DNA from: Cellulomonas sp.
GTDB lineage: Bacteria; Actinomycetota; Actinomycetes; Actinomycetales; Cellulomonadaceae
Direction: 5' to 3'
DNA: 64,000 bases
Assembly: GCF_017744555.1 (NCBI RefSeq)
Contig: NZ_JAGIBD010000002.1
Coordinates: 155,781 to 219,780 of the forward strand
Part shown: piece after piece, positions 25,767 to 34,691 of the stretch
How the letters are laid out: every line of letters begins with the position of its first letter
Position numbering within the stretch: position 1 is the first letter of the stretch
The notes under the pieces: model-generated
Told to the model about the DNA's origin: nothing
Database searches by the model: none
Seen by the model: the letters and a program-made list of their open reading frames with translations, nothing else
Translations under genes and position numbers: made by a program

Positions 25767-27218
25767 ATGAGCACGGGCATCGGGATGGACGCGGACCTGC
25801 TCGACCCCGACGCGGGGGCAGCGGACCGGGCCGGCCCGCTCCTGGACCGGGACGTCTGGGCGGCCCACAGGTTCACGCAGGGGTGGCCGGGCTTCGTCCG
25901 CCGGCAGCTGAACGGGAGGTACGACGACGTCTGCGACCGGCTCGGCGGCGAGCTGCGCGCACAGGCGGTGGCGCACGACCTCCCGGACGACGAGGTGCGG
26001 CGGATCTGGGCGGACGTCGTCCTCGCCACCCGCCGCTCGTCGGTGATGTGGACGATCCCGTACTTCGCGTCGAGCACCGTCCGGTGGATCACGGACGCCG
26101 CCGTGTACGTCGCCGCCACGGTCGCCGTCGCCCAGGTGGACGGCCTTGCACCCTGGACGTCGTGGGCCCTCCTGGGCGTGGCGCTCCTCTTCGTGGCGCT
26201 CGCGGTGTTCGAGGACGTCGTGCCGGAGAAGGTCCTGGCGGCCGCGGCCTTCATGTGGTGCGGGTGCCTGGTCGTCCTGGTCGCGTTCCCGCCGGGCATC
26301 GGCATGCTCTGGCGCACGCTCGCCCTGCTCGTCGCGAGCGTCCTCACCTGGTCCGTGCTCGCGCTGGGCAGGCTCGTCCTCAAGGTCGTGCCGTTGTTCC
26401 CCGGCCTGATGCTCGTCGTCGTGCTGGACTGCGTCGCGCTCTACGTGCCGCAGGGCGTGGTGCACCTCATGCACGAGCATCTCGGCGTCCTGCCGACAGA
26501 GCTGCTCAGGGCGGCCTCGGCCGGTCTCACGGTCGGCGCCGTGCTCGGCCTGACCGTGGCCGCCGTCGAGATCCTCAACCAGCTCGCGATCAAGTGGGAG
26601 ATCTGGACGCGCCTGCGCGGCATCCCGGAACCGGAGTTCGTGCAGTCCGCGCTGTGGTTGCTCGCGAACCAGTCCGACGAGGGTGCGCAGCCGTGGCGTC
26701 GCCGCGACGACCTCGTGCGGGAGGCCGACTGGATGGCCCAGGTGCTGGAGCACGCGGTCGGCGCGCACCTGTGCCGGCTCGACCCGCAGAGCGCCGTGGA
26801 GGTCGGCCCGGCGTTCCGGCGGAAGGCCGCAGCGCTCCACCGCTCGAAGCTCGACGTGCTGCTCGGCGCCGCGGGTGCCGTCGACGGGCTGACGGCGATG
26901 GTCTGGGACATGGCCTGCACGGGCGCGGCCCGCGCCTGGTCCGAGCTGCTCGAGGTCGACGTCGACGCGACACCGGCGGTGCCCGTCCGCGACCGCGCGC
27001 TCACGTGGACCCGGCGGCTGCTCGTGCTCGCGGTGGCGGCGGGCGGCGCCCTCGTCGCGTTCTCGCTGCAGCAGAAGGAGATCGCGGGCACGTTGGCGGT
27101 CGCGGCGGTCCTCCTGCTCCTGGAGGTCGTGAACCCCGACTCGAGCAGCAAGCTCGGCAAGGCCGTCAGCGACGCGAAGGTGCTCGTCGCACCGCCGACG
27201 CCGCGGCACTCGTCCTGA
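25767..27218 (+). CDS. Unknown integral membrane protein
   Basis: Protein of 483 residues not recognised by family. The first about 95 residues are soluble and charged. A cluster of about seven hydrophobic segments follows (for example WALLGVALLFVALAVFEDV, VLAAAAFMWCGCLVVLVAF, GLMLVVVLDCVALYV). A cytoplasmic-looking middle part rich in Trp/Arg/Glu comes next, then two C-terminal helices (LLVLAVAAGGALVAFSL and TLAVAAVLLLLEVV). Only three cysteines are apparent in the helical part. ATG at 25767 has GGGAGGGA upstream. It is unlinked to pgm because a hairpin intervenes. Its codon use matches the neighbours, so there is no sign of recent transfer. No function is proposed. Confidence 0.78.
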   Translation: MSTGIGMDADLLDPDAGAADRAGPLLDRDVWAAHRFTQGWPGFVRRQLNGRYDDVCDRLGGELRAQAVAHDLPDDEVRRIWADVVLATRRSSVMWTIPYFASSTVRWITDAAVYVAATVAVAQVDGLAPWTSWALLGVALLFVALAVFEDVVPEKVLAAAAFMWCGCLVVLVAFPPGIGMLWRTLALLVASVLTWSVLALGRLVLKVVPLFPGLMLVVVLDCVALYVPQGVVHLMHEHLGVLPTELLRAASAGLTVGAVLGLTVAAVEILNQLAIKWEIWTRLRGIPEPEFVQSALWLLANQSDEGAQPWRRRDDLVREADWMAQVLEHAVGAHLCRLDPQSAVEVGPAFRRKAAALHRSKLDVLLGAAGAVDGLTAMVWDMACTGAARAWSELLEVDVDATPAVPVRDRALTWTRRLLVLAVAAGGALVAFSLQQKEIAGTLAVAAVLLLLEVVNPDSSSKLGKAVSDAKVLVAPPTPRHSS

Positions 27219-27250
27219 CCGCCGGGCGGCCCGGCGGGTGGTCCGGCGGG

Positions 27251-27550
27251 TCAGGCCGTGCGGGTCGCGCGGACCAGGTCCTGGTAGTCCGGGTGCTTCC
27301 GGATCCACGCCTTCGTGTAGGGGCAGAGCGCGACGACGTCGGCACCGCGGGCCCGCACGAGGTCGAGCGCACCCTGCACGAGCTGGGACGCGACGCCCTG
27401 GCCCTCGTGCTCGGGGTCGACCTCGGTGTGGATGAACACCACGGTGGATCCGTCGAGCGTGTAGGCCGCGAAGCCCAGGAGCTCCCCCTGCGGGTCGCGG
27501 GCCTCGAAGCGGTCGAGCTCGGGCACGTCGTCCACCAGCACAGTCGTCAT
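27251..27550 (-). CDS. Small GNAT-fold acetyltransferase-like protein (YjdJ/NATD1 type)
   Basis: Protein of 99 residues, the typical size of the YjdJ/NATD1 GNAT mini-family. The core reads GELLGFAAYTLDGSTVVFIH, then TEVDPEHEGQGVASQLVQGA, the acetyl-CoA pyrophosphate-binding Q/G-x-G-x-G/A signature, and ends with CPYTKAWIRKHPDYQDLV, characteristic of this group. It probably binds acetyl-CoA; substrates of the mini-family are unknown. ATG at 27550 is preceded six bases upstream by CAGGAT, a weak leaderless -10 candidate. The gene diverges from an MFS transporter gene and converges on the unknown membrane-protein gene. Confidence 0.86.
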   Translation of the reverse strand: MTTVLVDDVPELDRFEARDPQGELLGFAAYTLDGSTVVFIHTEVDPEHEGQGVASQLVQGALDLVRARGADVVALCPYTKAWIRKHPDYQDLVRATRTA

Positions 27551-27628
27551 CCCCCGATCCTGCGCGACGCCGCCCCGCCGGGCCAGCCCCGACGCGAACG
27601 TGTCGGGGCCGCGTGTGAGACTGGCGGC

Positions 27629-28915
27629 ATGCTCCAGCCCTACCGTGACGTGCTGTCGCGTCCGGGGGCGCTCGCCTTCTCGGCGGCCGGGGCGCTCGCG
27701 CGGCTGCCGATGTCGATGGTGGGCATCGGGATCGTGCTCATGGTGTCGGCCGTGTACGGGTCGTACGGGCTCGCCGGGCGGGTGTCCGCGGTGTACGTCA
27801 TCGCGCAGGCGGTGTGCTCGCCGCAGCTCGCGCGGCTCGTCGACCGGCACGGGCAGGCACGCGTCATGCGGCCAGCGGTGGGGATCGCGACGGTCGGGCT
27901 CGTCACGCTGATCGTCGCCTCGCTGCTCGAGGCCCCGACGGTCGTGCTCTACGTGTCGGCTGCGGTCACCGGGGCGGCGATCGGGTCGTTCGGGTCGCTC
28001 GTGCGGGCCCGGTGGAACCGGACGCTCGGCGGAGACCCCCGCACGATCCACACGGCCTATTCGCTCGAGTCGGCGGTCGACGAGCTCGTGTTCGTCGTCG
28101 GGCCGGTGCTCGCGACGCTGCTCGCGACCGGCGTGCAACCGTCGGCCGGGCTCGTCGTCGCGCTCGTCGGGATGGTCGTCGGCGGGTACTGGTTCCTCGC
28201 CCAGCGGACCACCGAGCCGCCCGCGGCACCGGCCGGCGCACCACGTCCGCGCGGTTCCGTGCTGGCGAACGCGGGGATGATCGTGCTCGCCGTCGTGTTC
28301 GTCGCGATGGGGTCGATCTTCGGGGCGACCGACGTGTCGACGGTCGCGTTCGCCGAGGAGCAGGGCAACAAGGGGCTGGCCGGCGTGATCCTCGCGGTGT
28401 TCGCGACGGGGTCGCTCATCTCGGGCCTGCTGTACGGCACGCGGCACTGGCGGCGGCCGCTGCACCTGCGGTTCGCGCTCGGGGTCGTCGCGCTGGCCGT
28501 CGGCGTCTGCTTCTTCTTCCTCGTCACCAACCTCGCCGTGCTCGCCGCGGTCATGTTCGTCACCGGGTTCGCGATCGCACCGACCCTCATCAACGGCAAC
28601 GGGCTCGTGCAGCAGCTCGTCCCGGCGAACCGGCTGACCGAGGGGCTCACCTGGGTGGGCACGTCGCTCGGCGTCGGGGTGTCGGTCGGGTCGTCCGTCG
28701 CGGGCGTGCTCATCGACCGTGAGGGGTCGCACGGCGGGTACCTCGTCGTCATCGTGTCGGCCGCGTTCGCCCTGGTCGCGACCCTGGCGGCGTACCGGAC
28801 GCTGCGCGGCGACGCCGCCGCCCGGGTGCGGGGCGCCGTCGAGGACTGCTCCCCGTCGGCGACCGGAGGTGCGGCCGTCGCCGCGTGCGAGGTCGCGGAC
28901 GCCGTCGAGGAGTGA
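27629..28915 (+). CDS. Major facilitator superfamily transporter
   Basis: Integral membrane protein of 428 residues with about twelve hydrophobic segments in two bundles and a cytoplasmic linker near residues 195-215 rich in Pro/Ala/Arg. The pattern ARLVDRHGQARVMRPAV after the second helix corresponds to the MFS cytoplasmic loop signature. The C-terminal about 35 residues are hydrophilic. It is likely an efflux pump for a drug or small metabolite; the substrate is not readable. ATG at 27629 follows GAGACT by six bases, a leaderless arrangement, and the hydrophobic segment begins soon after. No partner gene is adjacent in the same direction apart from the kinase-like gene 93 bases on. Confidence 0.87.
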   Translation: MLQPYRDVLSRPGALAFSAAGALARLPMSMVGIGIVLMVSAVYGSYGLAGRVSAVYVIAQAVCSPQLARLVDRHGQARVMRPAVGIATVGLVTLIVASLLEAPTVVLYVSAAVTGAAIGSFGSLVRARWNRTLGGDPRTIHTAYSLESAVDELVFVVGPVLATLLATGVQPSAGLVVALVGMVVGGYWFLAQRTTEPPAAPAGAPRPRGSVLANAGMIVLAVVFVAMGSIFGATDVSTVAFAEEQGNKGLAGVILAVFATGSLISGLLYGTRHWRRPLHLRFALGVVALAVGVCFFFLVTNLAVLAAVMFVTGFAIAPTLINGNGLVQQLVPANRLTEGLTWVGTSLGVGVSVGSSVAGVLIDREGSHGGYLVVIVSAAFALVATLAAYRTLRGDAAARVRGAVEDCSPSATGGAAVAACEVADAVEE

Positions 28916-28995
28916 CGGCCGCCGTCGGGCGGTGACGCAGCGCCGCGTGCGGCGGCGGGTGACCCACGGCCCACGGGGCCGCGCGCGGCGGCCGG

Positions 28996-29001
28996 TACCC
29001 T
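28996..29001 (+). promoter_or_regulatory. -10 box TACCCT of a leaderless promoter
   Basis: TACCCT lies seven bases before the GTG at 29009. Confidence 0.45.
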
Positions 29002-29008
29002 CGACGCC

Positions 29009-30013
29009 GTGACCGTGGCAGAGCAGCCCCTGACGACCGACGAGGCCCTGCGCACCCTCGTGGCCCCGCTCGGGCGGATGGTGTCGTACGAGCAGCTCAA
29101 GGGCGGCATGTTCGCCACGACGTACCGCGTCGCGCTCGACGACGGCACGCGGGTCATCGCCAAGACGGCGCCGACCGAGACGCACCGGCTGCTCACGTAC
29201 GAGCACGACCTCATCCGCACCGAGGCGCTCGTCTACCGGCTCGCCGAGGGCCGCGACCTGCTCATGCCGACCGTGCTGCTCACCGACTTCTCGCGGACCG
29301 TGCTGCCGTCCGACGTCGTGGTCGTCAGCCACCTCGACGGCGTGCCGCTGGTCGACGCCGGCTTCGGCCCGCCCGACGAGGACCCGCGGGCCGCCCGGGC
29401 GGAGCACGAGCTGGGCAGGTTCATGGCCCGCATGCACACGCTGACCGGCGAGCGGTTCGGGTACCCGAACGAGGCGAACGGCCTGGTCGGCGGCACGTGG
29501 CGCGAGGCGTTCGGACGGATGGTCGAGGCGGTGCTCGCCGACGCTGCGCGGACCGGGACGGACTTCCCCGCCGACGAGATCCGCGCTGCCGTCGCCCGGA
29601 ACCTGCCGGCCCTCGACGTCGTGGACCGGCCCGTGCTGGTGCACACGGACCTGTGGCCGGGCAACCTGTTCGTCGAGCCGGAGACCGGCGAGATCGTCGG
29701 GGTCATCGACACCGAGCGGTCGATCTGGGCCGACCCGCTGTACGACTTCGTGGGCGCGGACTGCATGGTGCAGGGCCCCGAGCTGAACCCGCGCGTGCTC
29801 GCCGGCTACGTGGAGGCGGCGGGGGTCCCGCTCGACGTCACGAGCGACAACGCGGTGGTCCGTCAGACGCTGTACCGCCTGATGGTCACGCTCATCATCA
29901 TCACCGAGATCAACCCGCGGCAGTTCGAGGGCGACTGGCTGGTGGAGTACCGGCAGACGCTGTGGGCCAACCTGCACGCGTTCGTCGAGCGCCTCGGGCG
30001 GAGCGCACCCTGA
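29009..30013 (+). CDS. APH/choline-kinase-family phosphotransferase
   Basis: Cytoplasmic kinase-like protein of 334 residues. The aminoglycoside/choline kinase fold is shown by the nucleotide loop LKGGMFATTYRVALDDG, the lysine of RVIAKTAPTE, the catalytic loop VLVHTDLWPGNLFV (H-x-D-x4-N) and the metal aspartate in GVIDTERSIWADPLYD. All catalytic residues are present, so it is probably active. Substrates of the family include aminoglycosides, macrolides, choline, fructosamines and other small metabolites. Nothing here points to antibiotic resistance in particular. GTG at 29009 follows a leaderless box. An SRPBCC gene begins 17 bases after its stop and is probably co-transcribed. Confidence 0.85.
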   Translation: MTVAEQPLTTDEALRTLVAPLGRMVSYEQLKGGMFATTYRVALDDGTRVIAKTAPTETHRLLTYEHDLIRTEALVYRLAEGRDLLMPTVLLTDFSRTVLPSDVVVVSHLDGVPLVDAGFGPPDEDPRAARAEHELGRFMARMHTLTGERFGYPNEANGLVGGTWREAFGRMVEAVLADAARTGTDFPADEIRAAVARNLPALDVVDRPVLVHTDLWPGNLFVEPETGEIVGVIDTERSIWADPLYDFVGADCMVQGPELNPRVLAGYVEAAGVPLDVTSDNAVVRQTLYRLMVTLIIITEINPRQFEGDWLVEYRQTLWANLHAFVERLGRSAP

Positions 30014-30030
30014 CGGCAAGGAGCACGGAC

Positions 30031-30741
30031 ATGGCACGCGAGCTCGAGATCGTGCGCGAGGTCGACCTCGACGCGCCACCGCACGACGTCTGGGACGCCG
30101 TCACGACCGCGACCGCTGCGTGGTTCTGGCCGCTCGCGTTCGAGCCGCGCGTCGGCGGCGCGGTGACGGGCGGCGGGACGGTCCTCGCGTGGGACCCGCC
30201 GCACCAGGTCACCGGGCGGCACGAGGGACCGGACAGCTGGTTCAACGAGGTCTCGGAGACGATCACGCCGCTCGACGGCGACCGGTCGCGCCTGCGCTGG
30301 GAGCACACGGGCGTGCTCGCGGAGGACGCCGAGCGGCAGCGCGAGTCCGCCGAGGAGCACACCGACCTCTACCTGCACACGCTCGGCGAGTACCTGGCGC
30401 ACTTCCGCGGGCGGCCGGTCGCGTACTCGTCGGTCGACGCGCCGGCCGTGTCGAACAACCCGGGCGCCCTCGAGTGGCTGCTGCGCAGGCTCGGGGTGAG
30501 CGGGCTCGGCGTCGGCGACGCGACCGTGACGACGCTCGTCACGCGCGTGGAGCGGGTCGAGGTCGACTACGCGCGGCCGAACTTCGTCGGGCTGCGCACC
30601 GACCACTCGCTGGTCCGGCTGTTCGGGCGCAACGCGTACGGGTCGCCCGTCGGGGTGTCGGTGCACGACTTCGCCGAGGGGGCCGACGCCGACGCGACGA
30701 CCTCGCGGTGGACGGAGTGGCTCGCCGCGGTCTACGCCTGA
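30031..30741 (+). CDS. SRPBCC-fold protein (START/Aha1-like)
   Basis: Protein of 236 residues. The N-terminal about 135 residues form an SRPBCC helix-grip domain: REVDLDAPPHDVWDAVTTATA, then VTGGGTVLAWDPPHQVTGR and SRLRWEHTGVL, in the order seen in activator-of-Hsp90-ATPase-like and polyketide-cyclase-like proteins. The C-terminal about 80 residues continue as a second, less obvious alpha/beta region. Such folds bind hydrophobic ligands. ATG at 30031 has AAGGAG seven bases upstream. It directly follows the kinase-like gene and is likely in the same transcript. Ligand and role are unknown. Confidence 0.82.
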   Translation: MARELEIVREVDLDAPPHDVWDAVTTATAAWFWPLAFEPRVGGAVTGGGTVLAWDPPHQVTGRHEGPDSWFNEVSETITPLDGDRSRLRWEHTGVLAEDAERQRESAEEHTDLYLHTLGEYLAHFRGRPVAYSSVDAPAVSNNPGALEWLLRRLGVSGLGVGDATVTTLVTRVERVEVDYARPNFVGLRTDHSLVRLFGRNAYGSPVGVSVHDFAEGADADATTSRWTEWLAAVYA

Positions 30742-30838
30742 GCGGGCGTCGCGCGTCGGCGCGGAGCTGAGCGGATGCAGGTGACCGAGGGCGGGCCGAC
30801 GATGGTCGGACCGCTCCGCCGTCGTCTGGAGGTCGACC

Positions 30839-32614
30839 GTGGCCCGTCGGGAGACCGTCGCCGACCAGCTCGTCGCGCAGCTCGTCGCGGCCGGCGCGCG
30901 GCACGTGTACGGCATCGTCGGCGACAGCCTCAACCCCGTGGTCGACGCGATCCGGCGGGCCCGCGACGGCGGCGCGGACATCGCGTGGGTGCACGTGCGG
31001 CACGAGGAGTCCGCGGCGTTCGCGGCGGCCGCCGAGGCGGAGGTCACCGGGCGGCTGGCCGTGTGCGCGGGCTCGTGCGGGCCGGGGAACCTGCACCTGA
31101 TCAACGGGCTCTACGACGCCAACCGGTCGCGCGTGCCCGTCCTGGCCATCGCGTCGCACATCCCGTCGGCGCAGGTCGGCACGCAGTTCTTCCAGGAGAC
31201 GCACCCCGACCGGCTGTTCATGGAGTGCTCGGTGTACTCCGAGCTCGTGTCGTCGGCGGCGCAGGCGTCGCGCGTCGTCCGGTCCGCCATCCACCACGCG
31301 TACGCCGGTCCGGGCGTCGCGGTCCTGACGCTGCCGGGCGACGTCGCCGACCTCGACGCGGCACCGGCGGCCGTCGACGTGCTCACGCCGCCCCCGCCGC
31401 CGCGGGTCGTCCCCGACGAGGGCGCCGTGCGGGCTCTCGCCCGGGCGATCGACGAGGCGGGGGCCGTGACGATCTTCGCCGGGGCGGGAGTCAGGCACGC
31501 ACGGACCGAGGTGCTGGCGCTCGCGCACGCGCTGCACGCGCCCGTCGGGCACTCCCTGCGCGGCAAGGAGCACATCCAGTACGACAACCCGTTCGACGTC
31601 GGCATGAGCGGGCTGCTCGGGTACGGCGCGTGCACCGCCGCGATGGAGGGCGCCGACCTGTTGCTGCTGCTCGGCACCGACTTCCCCTACGACCAGTTCC
31701 TGCCCGCCGACGTCCGGACGGCCCAGGTGGACGTCGCCGCGGAGCGGCTCGGGCGGCGCACGCGCAACGACCTCGTCGTGCTCGGGGACGTCGGCGAGAC
31801 GCTGCGGATGCTGCTGCCGCTCGTGAGGCGCAAGGGCAGCCGGCGCTTCCTCGACAAGATGCTCGCCCGCCACCACAAGGCGATGAGCGGCGTCGTCGGG
31901 GCGTACACGAAGGACGTCGAGACGACCCGGCCCATCCACCCCGAGTACGCCGCCGTGGTGCTCGACGAGGAGGCGGCCGACGACGCCGTGTTCACGGTCG
32001 ACACGGGCATGTGCAACGTGTGGGCCGCCCGGTACCTGACCCCGAACGGGCGGCGGCGCGTCATCGGGTCGTTCCTGCACGGGTCGATGGCGAACGCCGT
32101 GCCGCACGCGATCGGCGCGTCGATGGCCGGGCGGGGGGCAGGCGGCAGCGGCGGGCGTCGCGTCGTCGCGCTGGCGGGCGACGGCGGCCTGTCGATGCTG
32201 CTCGGCGAGCTCATCACGCTGCGCGCGCTCGACCTGCCGGTCACGGTCGTGGTGTTCGACAACGCGACGCTCGGCATGGTCCGCCTCGAGATGCTCGTCG
32301 ACGGGCTGCCGTCGTACGGCACGGACTCCCCGAGCGTCGACTACGCCGCGATCGCCGCGGCGGTCGGCATCCCGGCGGTGCGCGTCGAGGACCCCGCAGG
32401 CATCCGGCCGGCCCTGCGCGAGGCGTTCGCGCACGACGGGCCCGCGCTCGTCGACCTCGTCACCGACCCGCGCGCGCTGTCGCTGCCGCCGAAGATCACG
32501 CGCAAGCAGGTCACCGGGTTCACGGCCGCGATGAGCAAGGAGGTGCTGGGCGGAGGCCTGGGCGAGGTCATGGCGATGGCCCGCTCGAACCTGCGCAACG
32601 TGCCGCGCCCCTAG
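30839..32614 (+). CDS. poxB: Pyruvate:quinone oxidoreductase / TPP-dependent enzyme, PoxB type
   Basis: Thiamine-diphosphate enzyme of 591 residues in the three-domain layout of the acetolactate synthase/pyruvate oxidase family. The PYR domain has HEESAAFAAAAEAEVTG with the catalytic glutamate. The middle domain resembles the FAD-binding fold of PoxB. The PP domain has AGDGGLSML and FDNATLGMVRLEM, the cofactor motif. The C-terminus (TGFTAAMSKEVLGGGLGEVM) resembles the membrane-binding tail of PoxB/Pqo. It should oxidise pyruvate to acetate and CO2, passing electrons to menaquinone at the membrane. GTG at 30839 has GGAGGT six bases upstream. Acetolactate synthase is less likely, because no regulatory-subunit gene is adjacent and the PoxB tail is present. 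Confidence 0.88.
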   Translation: MARRETVADQLVAQLVAAGARHVYGIVGDSLNPVVDAIRRARDGGADIAWVHVRHEESAAFAAAAEAEVTGRLAVCAGSCGPGNLHLINGLYDANRSRVPVLAIASHIPSAQVGTQFFQETHPDRLFMECSVYSELVSSAAQASRVVRSAIHHAYAGPGVAVLTLPGDVADLDAAPAAVDVLTPPPPPRVVPDEGAVRALARAIDEAGAVTIFAGAGVRHARTEVLALAHALHAPVGHSLRGKEHIQYDNPFDVGMSGLLGYGACTAAMEGADLLLLLGTDFPYDQFLPADVRTAQVDVAAERLGRRTRNDLVVLGDVGETLRMLLPLVRRKGSRRFLDKMLARHHKAMSGVVGAYTKDVETTRPIHPEYAAVVLDEEAADDAVFTVDTGMCNVWAARYLTPNGRRRVIGSFLHGSMANAVPHAIGASMAGRGAGGSGGRRVVALAGDGGLSMLLGELITLRALDLPVTVVVFDNATLGMVRLEMLVDGLPSYGTDSPSVDYAAIAAAVGIPAVRVEDPAGIRPALREAFAHDGPALVDLVTDPRALSLPPKITRKQVTGFTAAMSKEVLGGGLGEVMAMARSNLRNVPRP

Positions 32615-32618
32615 CCGG

Positions 32619-33899
32619 CTACGGCACGGGGTGGTGGGAGTCGTAGTCCCAGAAGCTGCGCTGCGCGCGCACCAGGATCCACAGGAGCACGACGCACAGC
32701 AGACCGCCGACGACGACCGCCCACGCCTCCCCGATGCGCTGCGACAACGTGCCGATCCACAGGTCGCCGAGCCGCGGGCCGCCCGCGACGACCACGATGA
32801 ACACGCCTTGCAGCCGCCCGCGCATGTCGTCGGGCGTGGCGGTCTGCAGGATGGTCTGGCGGAACACCGCACTGATCGCGTCGGCGCCGCCCGCGACGAC
32901 GAGCGTGAGGAACGCGAGCCCGAGCGCGACCCACAGGACGTGGTCGGGCGACGTCGAGCCGACGCCGACGAGCACGAGCCCGAACCCGACGACCGCGACG
33001 CCCCACACCGTGATGGCCAGCGCGATGACCCGGCCCTGCCACCGCACGCGCGTCAGCCCGCCCGAGAACAGCCCGGCGAGCACCGACCCGACCGCGATCG
33101 CCGCCGTCAGCGCACCGGTCGTCGTCGCACCGCCGCCCAGGTACAGCAGACCGACGGCCGGGAACACCACGCGGGGCATCGCGGTCACCATCGCGACGAG
33201 GTCGACCGCGAACGTCATGCGGACGTTGCGCTGCGTGCCGAGGTAGCGCAGGCCGTCGACGACCGACCCGACACCGACGCGGCTGCGCCGGGTCGACGAC
33301 GCCTCCGGCGGCACGGGCGGGAGCCGCAGGAGCGCCGCGAGCGCCGCCGTGAACAGGAGCGCGTCGACGGTGTAGGCGAGGCCGAAGTCGACGCCCGCGA
33401 GCGCCGCACCCGCCAGGGGACCGACGGTGAGCGCGACGCTGAACCCGATGGTCTGCAGCGCGTTGGCCGCCGGGATGAGCTTCGGCTCGAGCAACCTCGG
33501 GATGATGGCGGAGCGGGCCGGGCTGTTCACCGCACCGGCCCCGGACTGGACCGCGACGAGCGCGAACAGCAGGCCGACCGACTCGTTCCCGGCCCACGCC
33601 TGGACGGCCAGCGTGATCGTGACCGCCCAGCTGACGCAGGAGGCGGCGAGCGCGACGGTGCGGCGGTCGTAGTGGTCGACGATCGCGCCGCCGTACAGGC
33701 CGAACACCACGAGCGGGACGAGCGCGAACAGGCCGAGGATGCCGACCGAGAACGTGGACCCCGTCAGGTGGTAGACCTGCAGGCCGACCGCGACGACCGT
33801 GAGCTGCGTGCCGAGGTTCGAGATCGACAGGCCCCACCACAGCCGCCGGAACTGAGGGCTGACGCGCAGGGGTGTCGTGTCGACGACGAGGGAGGGCAC
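32619..33899 (-). CDS. MFS transporter, EntS/Tap-like
   Basis: Twelve-helix transporter of 426 residues. QFRRLWWGLSISNLGTQLTV, VDHYDRRTVALAASCVSW and NSPARSAIIPRLLEPKLIPAAN are characteristic of the MFS_3 group, which includes the enterobactin exporter EntS and the mycobacterial drug pump Tap. It likely exports a siderophore, drug or metabolite. The start GTG at 33899 was chosen over GTG at 33926 because TACACT ends exactly six bases before it and the resulting N-terminus (MPSLVVDTTPLRVSPQF) fits the group. The gene converges on poxB, with four bases between stops. The NRPS cluster lies over 2 kb away, so any link with its product is speculative. Confidence 0.87.
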   Translation of the reverse strand: MPSLVVDTTPLRVSPQFRRLWWGLSISNLGTQLTVVAVGLQVYHLTGSTFSVGILGLFALVPLVVFGLYGGAIVDHYDRRTVALAASCVSWAVTITLAVQAWAGNESVGLLFALVAVQSGAGAVNSPARSAIIPRLLEPKLIPAANALQTIGFSVALTVGPLAGAALAGVDFGLAYTVDALLFTAALAALLRLPPVPPEASSTRRSRVGVGSVVDGLRYLGTQRNVRMTFAVDLVAMVTAMPRVVFPAVGLLYLGGGATTTGALTAAIAVGSVLAGLFSGGLTRVRWQGRVIALAITVWGVAVVGFGLVLVGVGSTSPDHVLWVALGLAFLTLVVAGGADAISAVFRQTILQTATPDDMRGRLQGVFIVVVAGGPRLGDLWIGTLSQRIGEAWAVVVGGLLCVVLLWILVRAQRSFWDYDSHHPVP

Positions 33900-33905
33900 C
33901 GAGCG

Positions 33906-33911
33906 AGTGTA
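33906..33911 (-). promoter_or_regulatory. -10 box TACACT of a leaderless promoter
   Basis: TACACT on the minus strand lies six bases before the GTG at 33899, the basis for choosing that start. Confidence 0.45.
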
Positions 33912-33983
33912 GTTGCCTAAGGTCACGATCCCCGCCGGACGGGGTGCAGCCCCCGCCGGCGGCCCGACCAGCGCGGTGGAGCG

Positions 33984-34691
33984 TCAGGCCGTGCGCGCCC
34001 GCGTCCACGCGAGGGGCACGTCGAGCACCGGCCACTGCCGGGACACCTCGCCACGCCAGCACGCGCGCGACGACACGTACTGCTCCAGGAGCACCTGCTC
34101 GGAGTGCCACCGCACCTGGCGACGGTGCAGCTCGTGGGCGTCCGCGGGCAGCCGGCCCGTGCGGCCGAGGGCTCGGGCGAGCCGGATCGCCGGCATCGCG
34201 CCGACGTCGCCCGTGCGGGCGAGGTCCAGCCGCACGCCACGTTCGCGGGCGACCGCGCCGAACGAGCGCCGCCCGGGCGCGCCGGGGTCGAGGTGCTTGT
34301 CGAGCACCATCGGGTCGATCACCGCGCGCTGCGGCAGCTCGCCGCACCCGTGCCGGCGGAGCTCACGGTCGAGCACGGTGAGGTCGAGGACCCCCTGCGA
34401 CACGACCAGCGGCAGGTCGGCGTGCTCGGCCAGCAGCCGCAGGACCATGGCCACACCGTCCCGGGCGGGCATGCCGGACGACCGGGCCACGGCGGTGGTG
34501 ATGCCGAGCTCGCGGGCCGCGTCGTCGGGGATGTCGACACCCGGGTCGACGAGGACCTGGTCGATCCGGACCTGGTGGTTCGCGTGGTGCACGGCGACCT
34601 CGGCCGTGACGATCCGGGCGGTCTCGACGTCGGTCCCCGTGGTCTCGAGCCGGATCCCGGCGAGCGGACCCTCCCACCAGACGTTCCCCAT
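33984..34691 (-). CDS. DnaQ-like 3'-5' exonuclease homologue with degenerate active site
   Basis: Protein of 235 residues that aligns with actinobacterial DEDDh exonucleases of the DNA polymerase III epsilon type (LETTGTD near residues 15-21, VLDLTVLDRELRRHG at about 101-115, ELHRRQVRWHSEQ, and the C-terminal RQWPV). Key residues have changed. The first motif normally reads D-x-E-T-T, but residue 14 is arginine in place of the aspartate. In the second motif glutamine replaces the usual asparagine at about 99 while Asp103 remains. In the third motif, around 157-168, no catalytic histidine is visible. It may bind nucleic acid without cutting it. ATG at 34691 has GAGGGGGAG upstream. The frame is intact, so it is not an obvious pseudogene. 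Confidence 0.75.
   Translation of the reverse strand: MGNVWWEGPLAGIRLETTGTDVETARIVTAEVAVHHANHQVRIDQVLVDPGVDIPDDAARELGITTAVARSSGMPARDGVAMVLRLLAEHADLPLVVSQGVLDLTVLDRELRRHGCGELPQRAVIDPMVLDKHLDPGAPGRRSFGAVARERGVRLDLARTGDVGAMPAIRLARALGRTGRLPADAHELHRRQVRWHSEQVLLEQYVSSRACWRGEVSRQWPVLDVPLAWTRARTA

Noticed and set aside
29009..30013. Kinase-like gene as an antibiotic-resistance determinant
   Set aside because: The APH fold also covers many metabolite kinases. Nothing in the sequence or neighbours points to an antibiotic substrate.
32619..33899. EntS-like transporter as the exporter of the NRPS product
   Set aside because: It is on the other strand, over 2 kb from the operon, with unrelated genes between, so the link is too weak to claim.
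33906..33930. Possible DtxR/IdeR iron box (TTAGGC..) upstream of the EntS-like transporter
   Set aside because: Only one half resembles the 19-base iron box and the other half does not match. The same bases are explained by a leaderless promoter.
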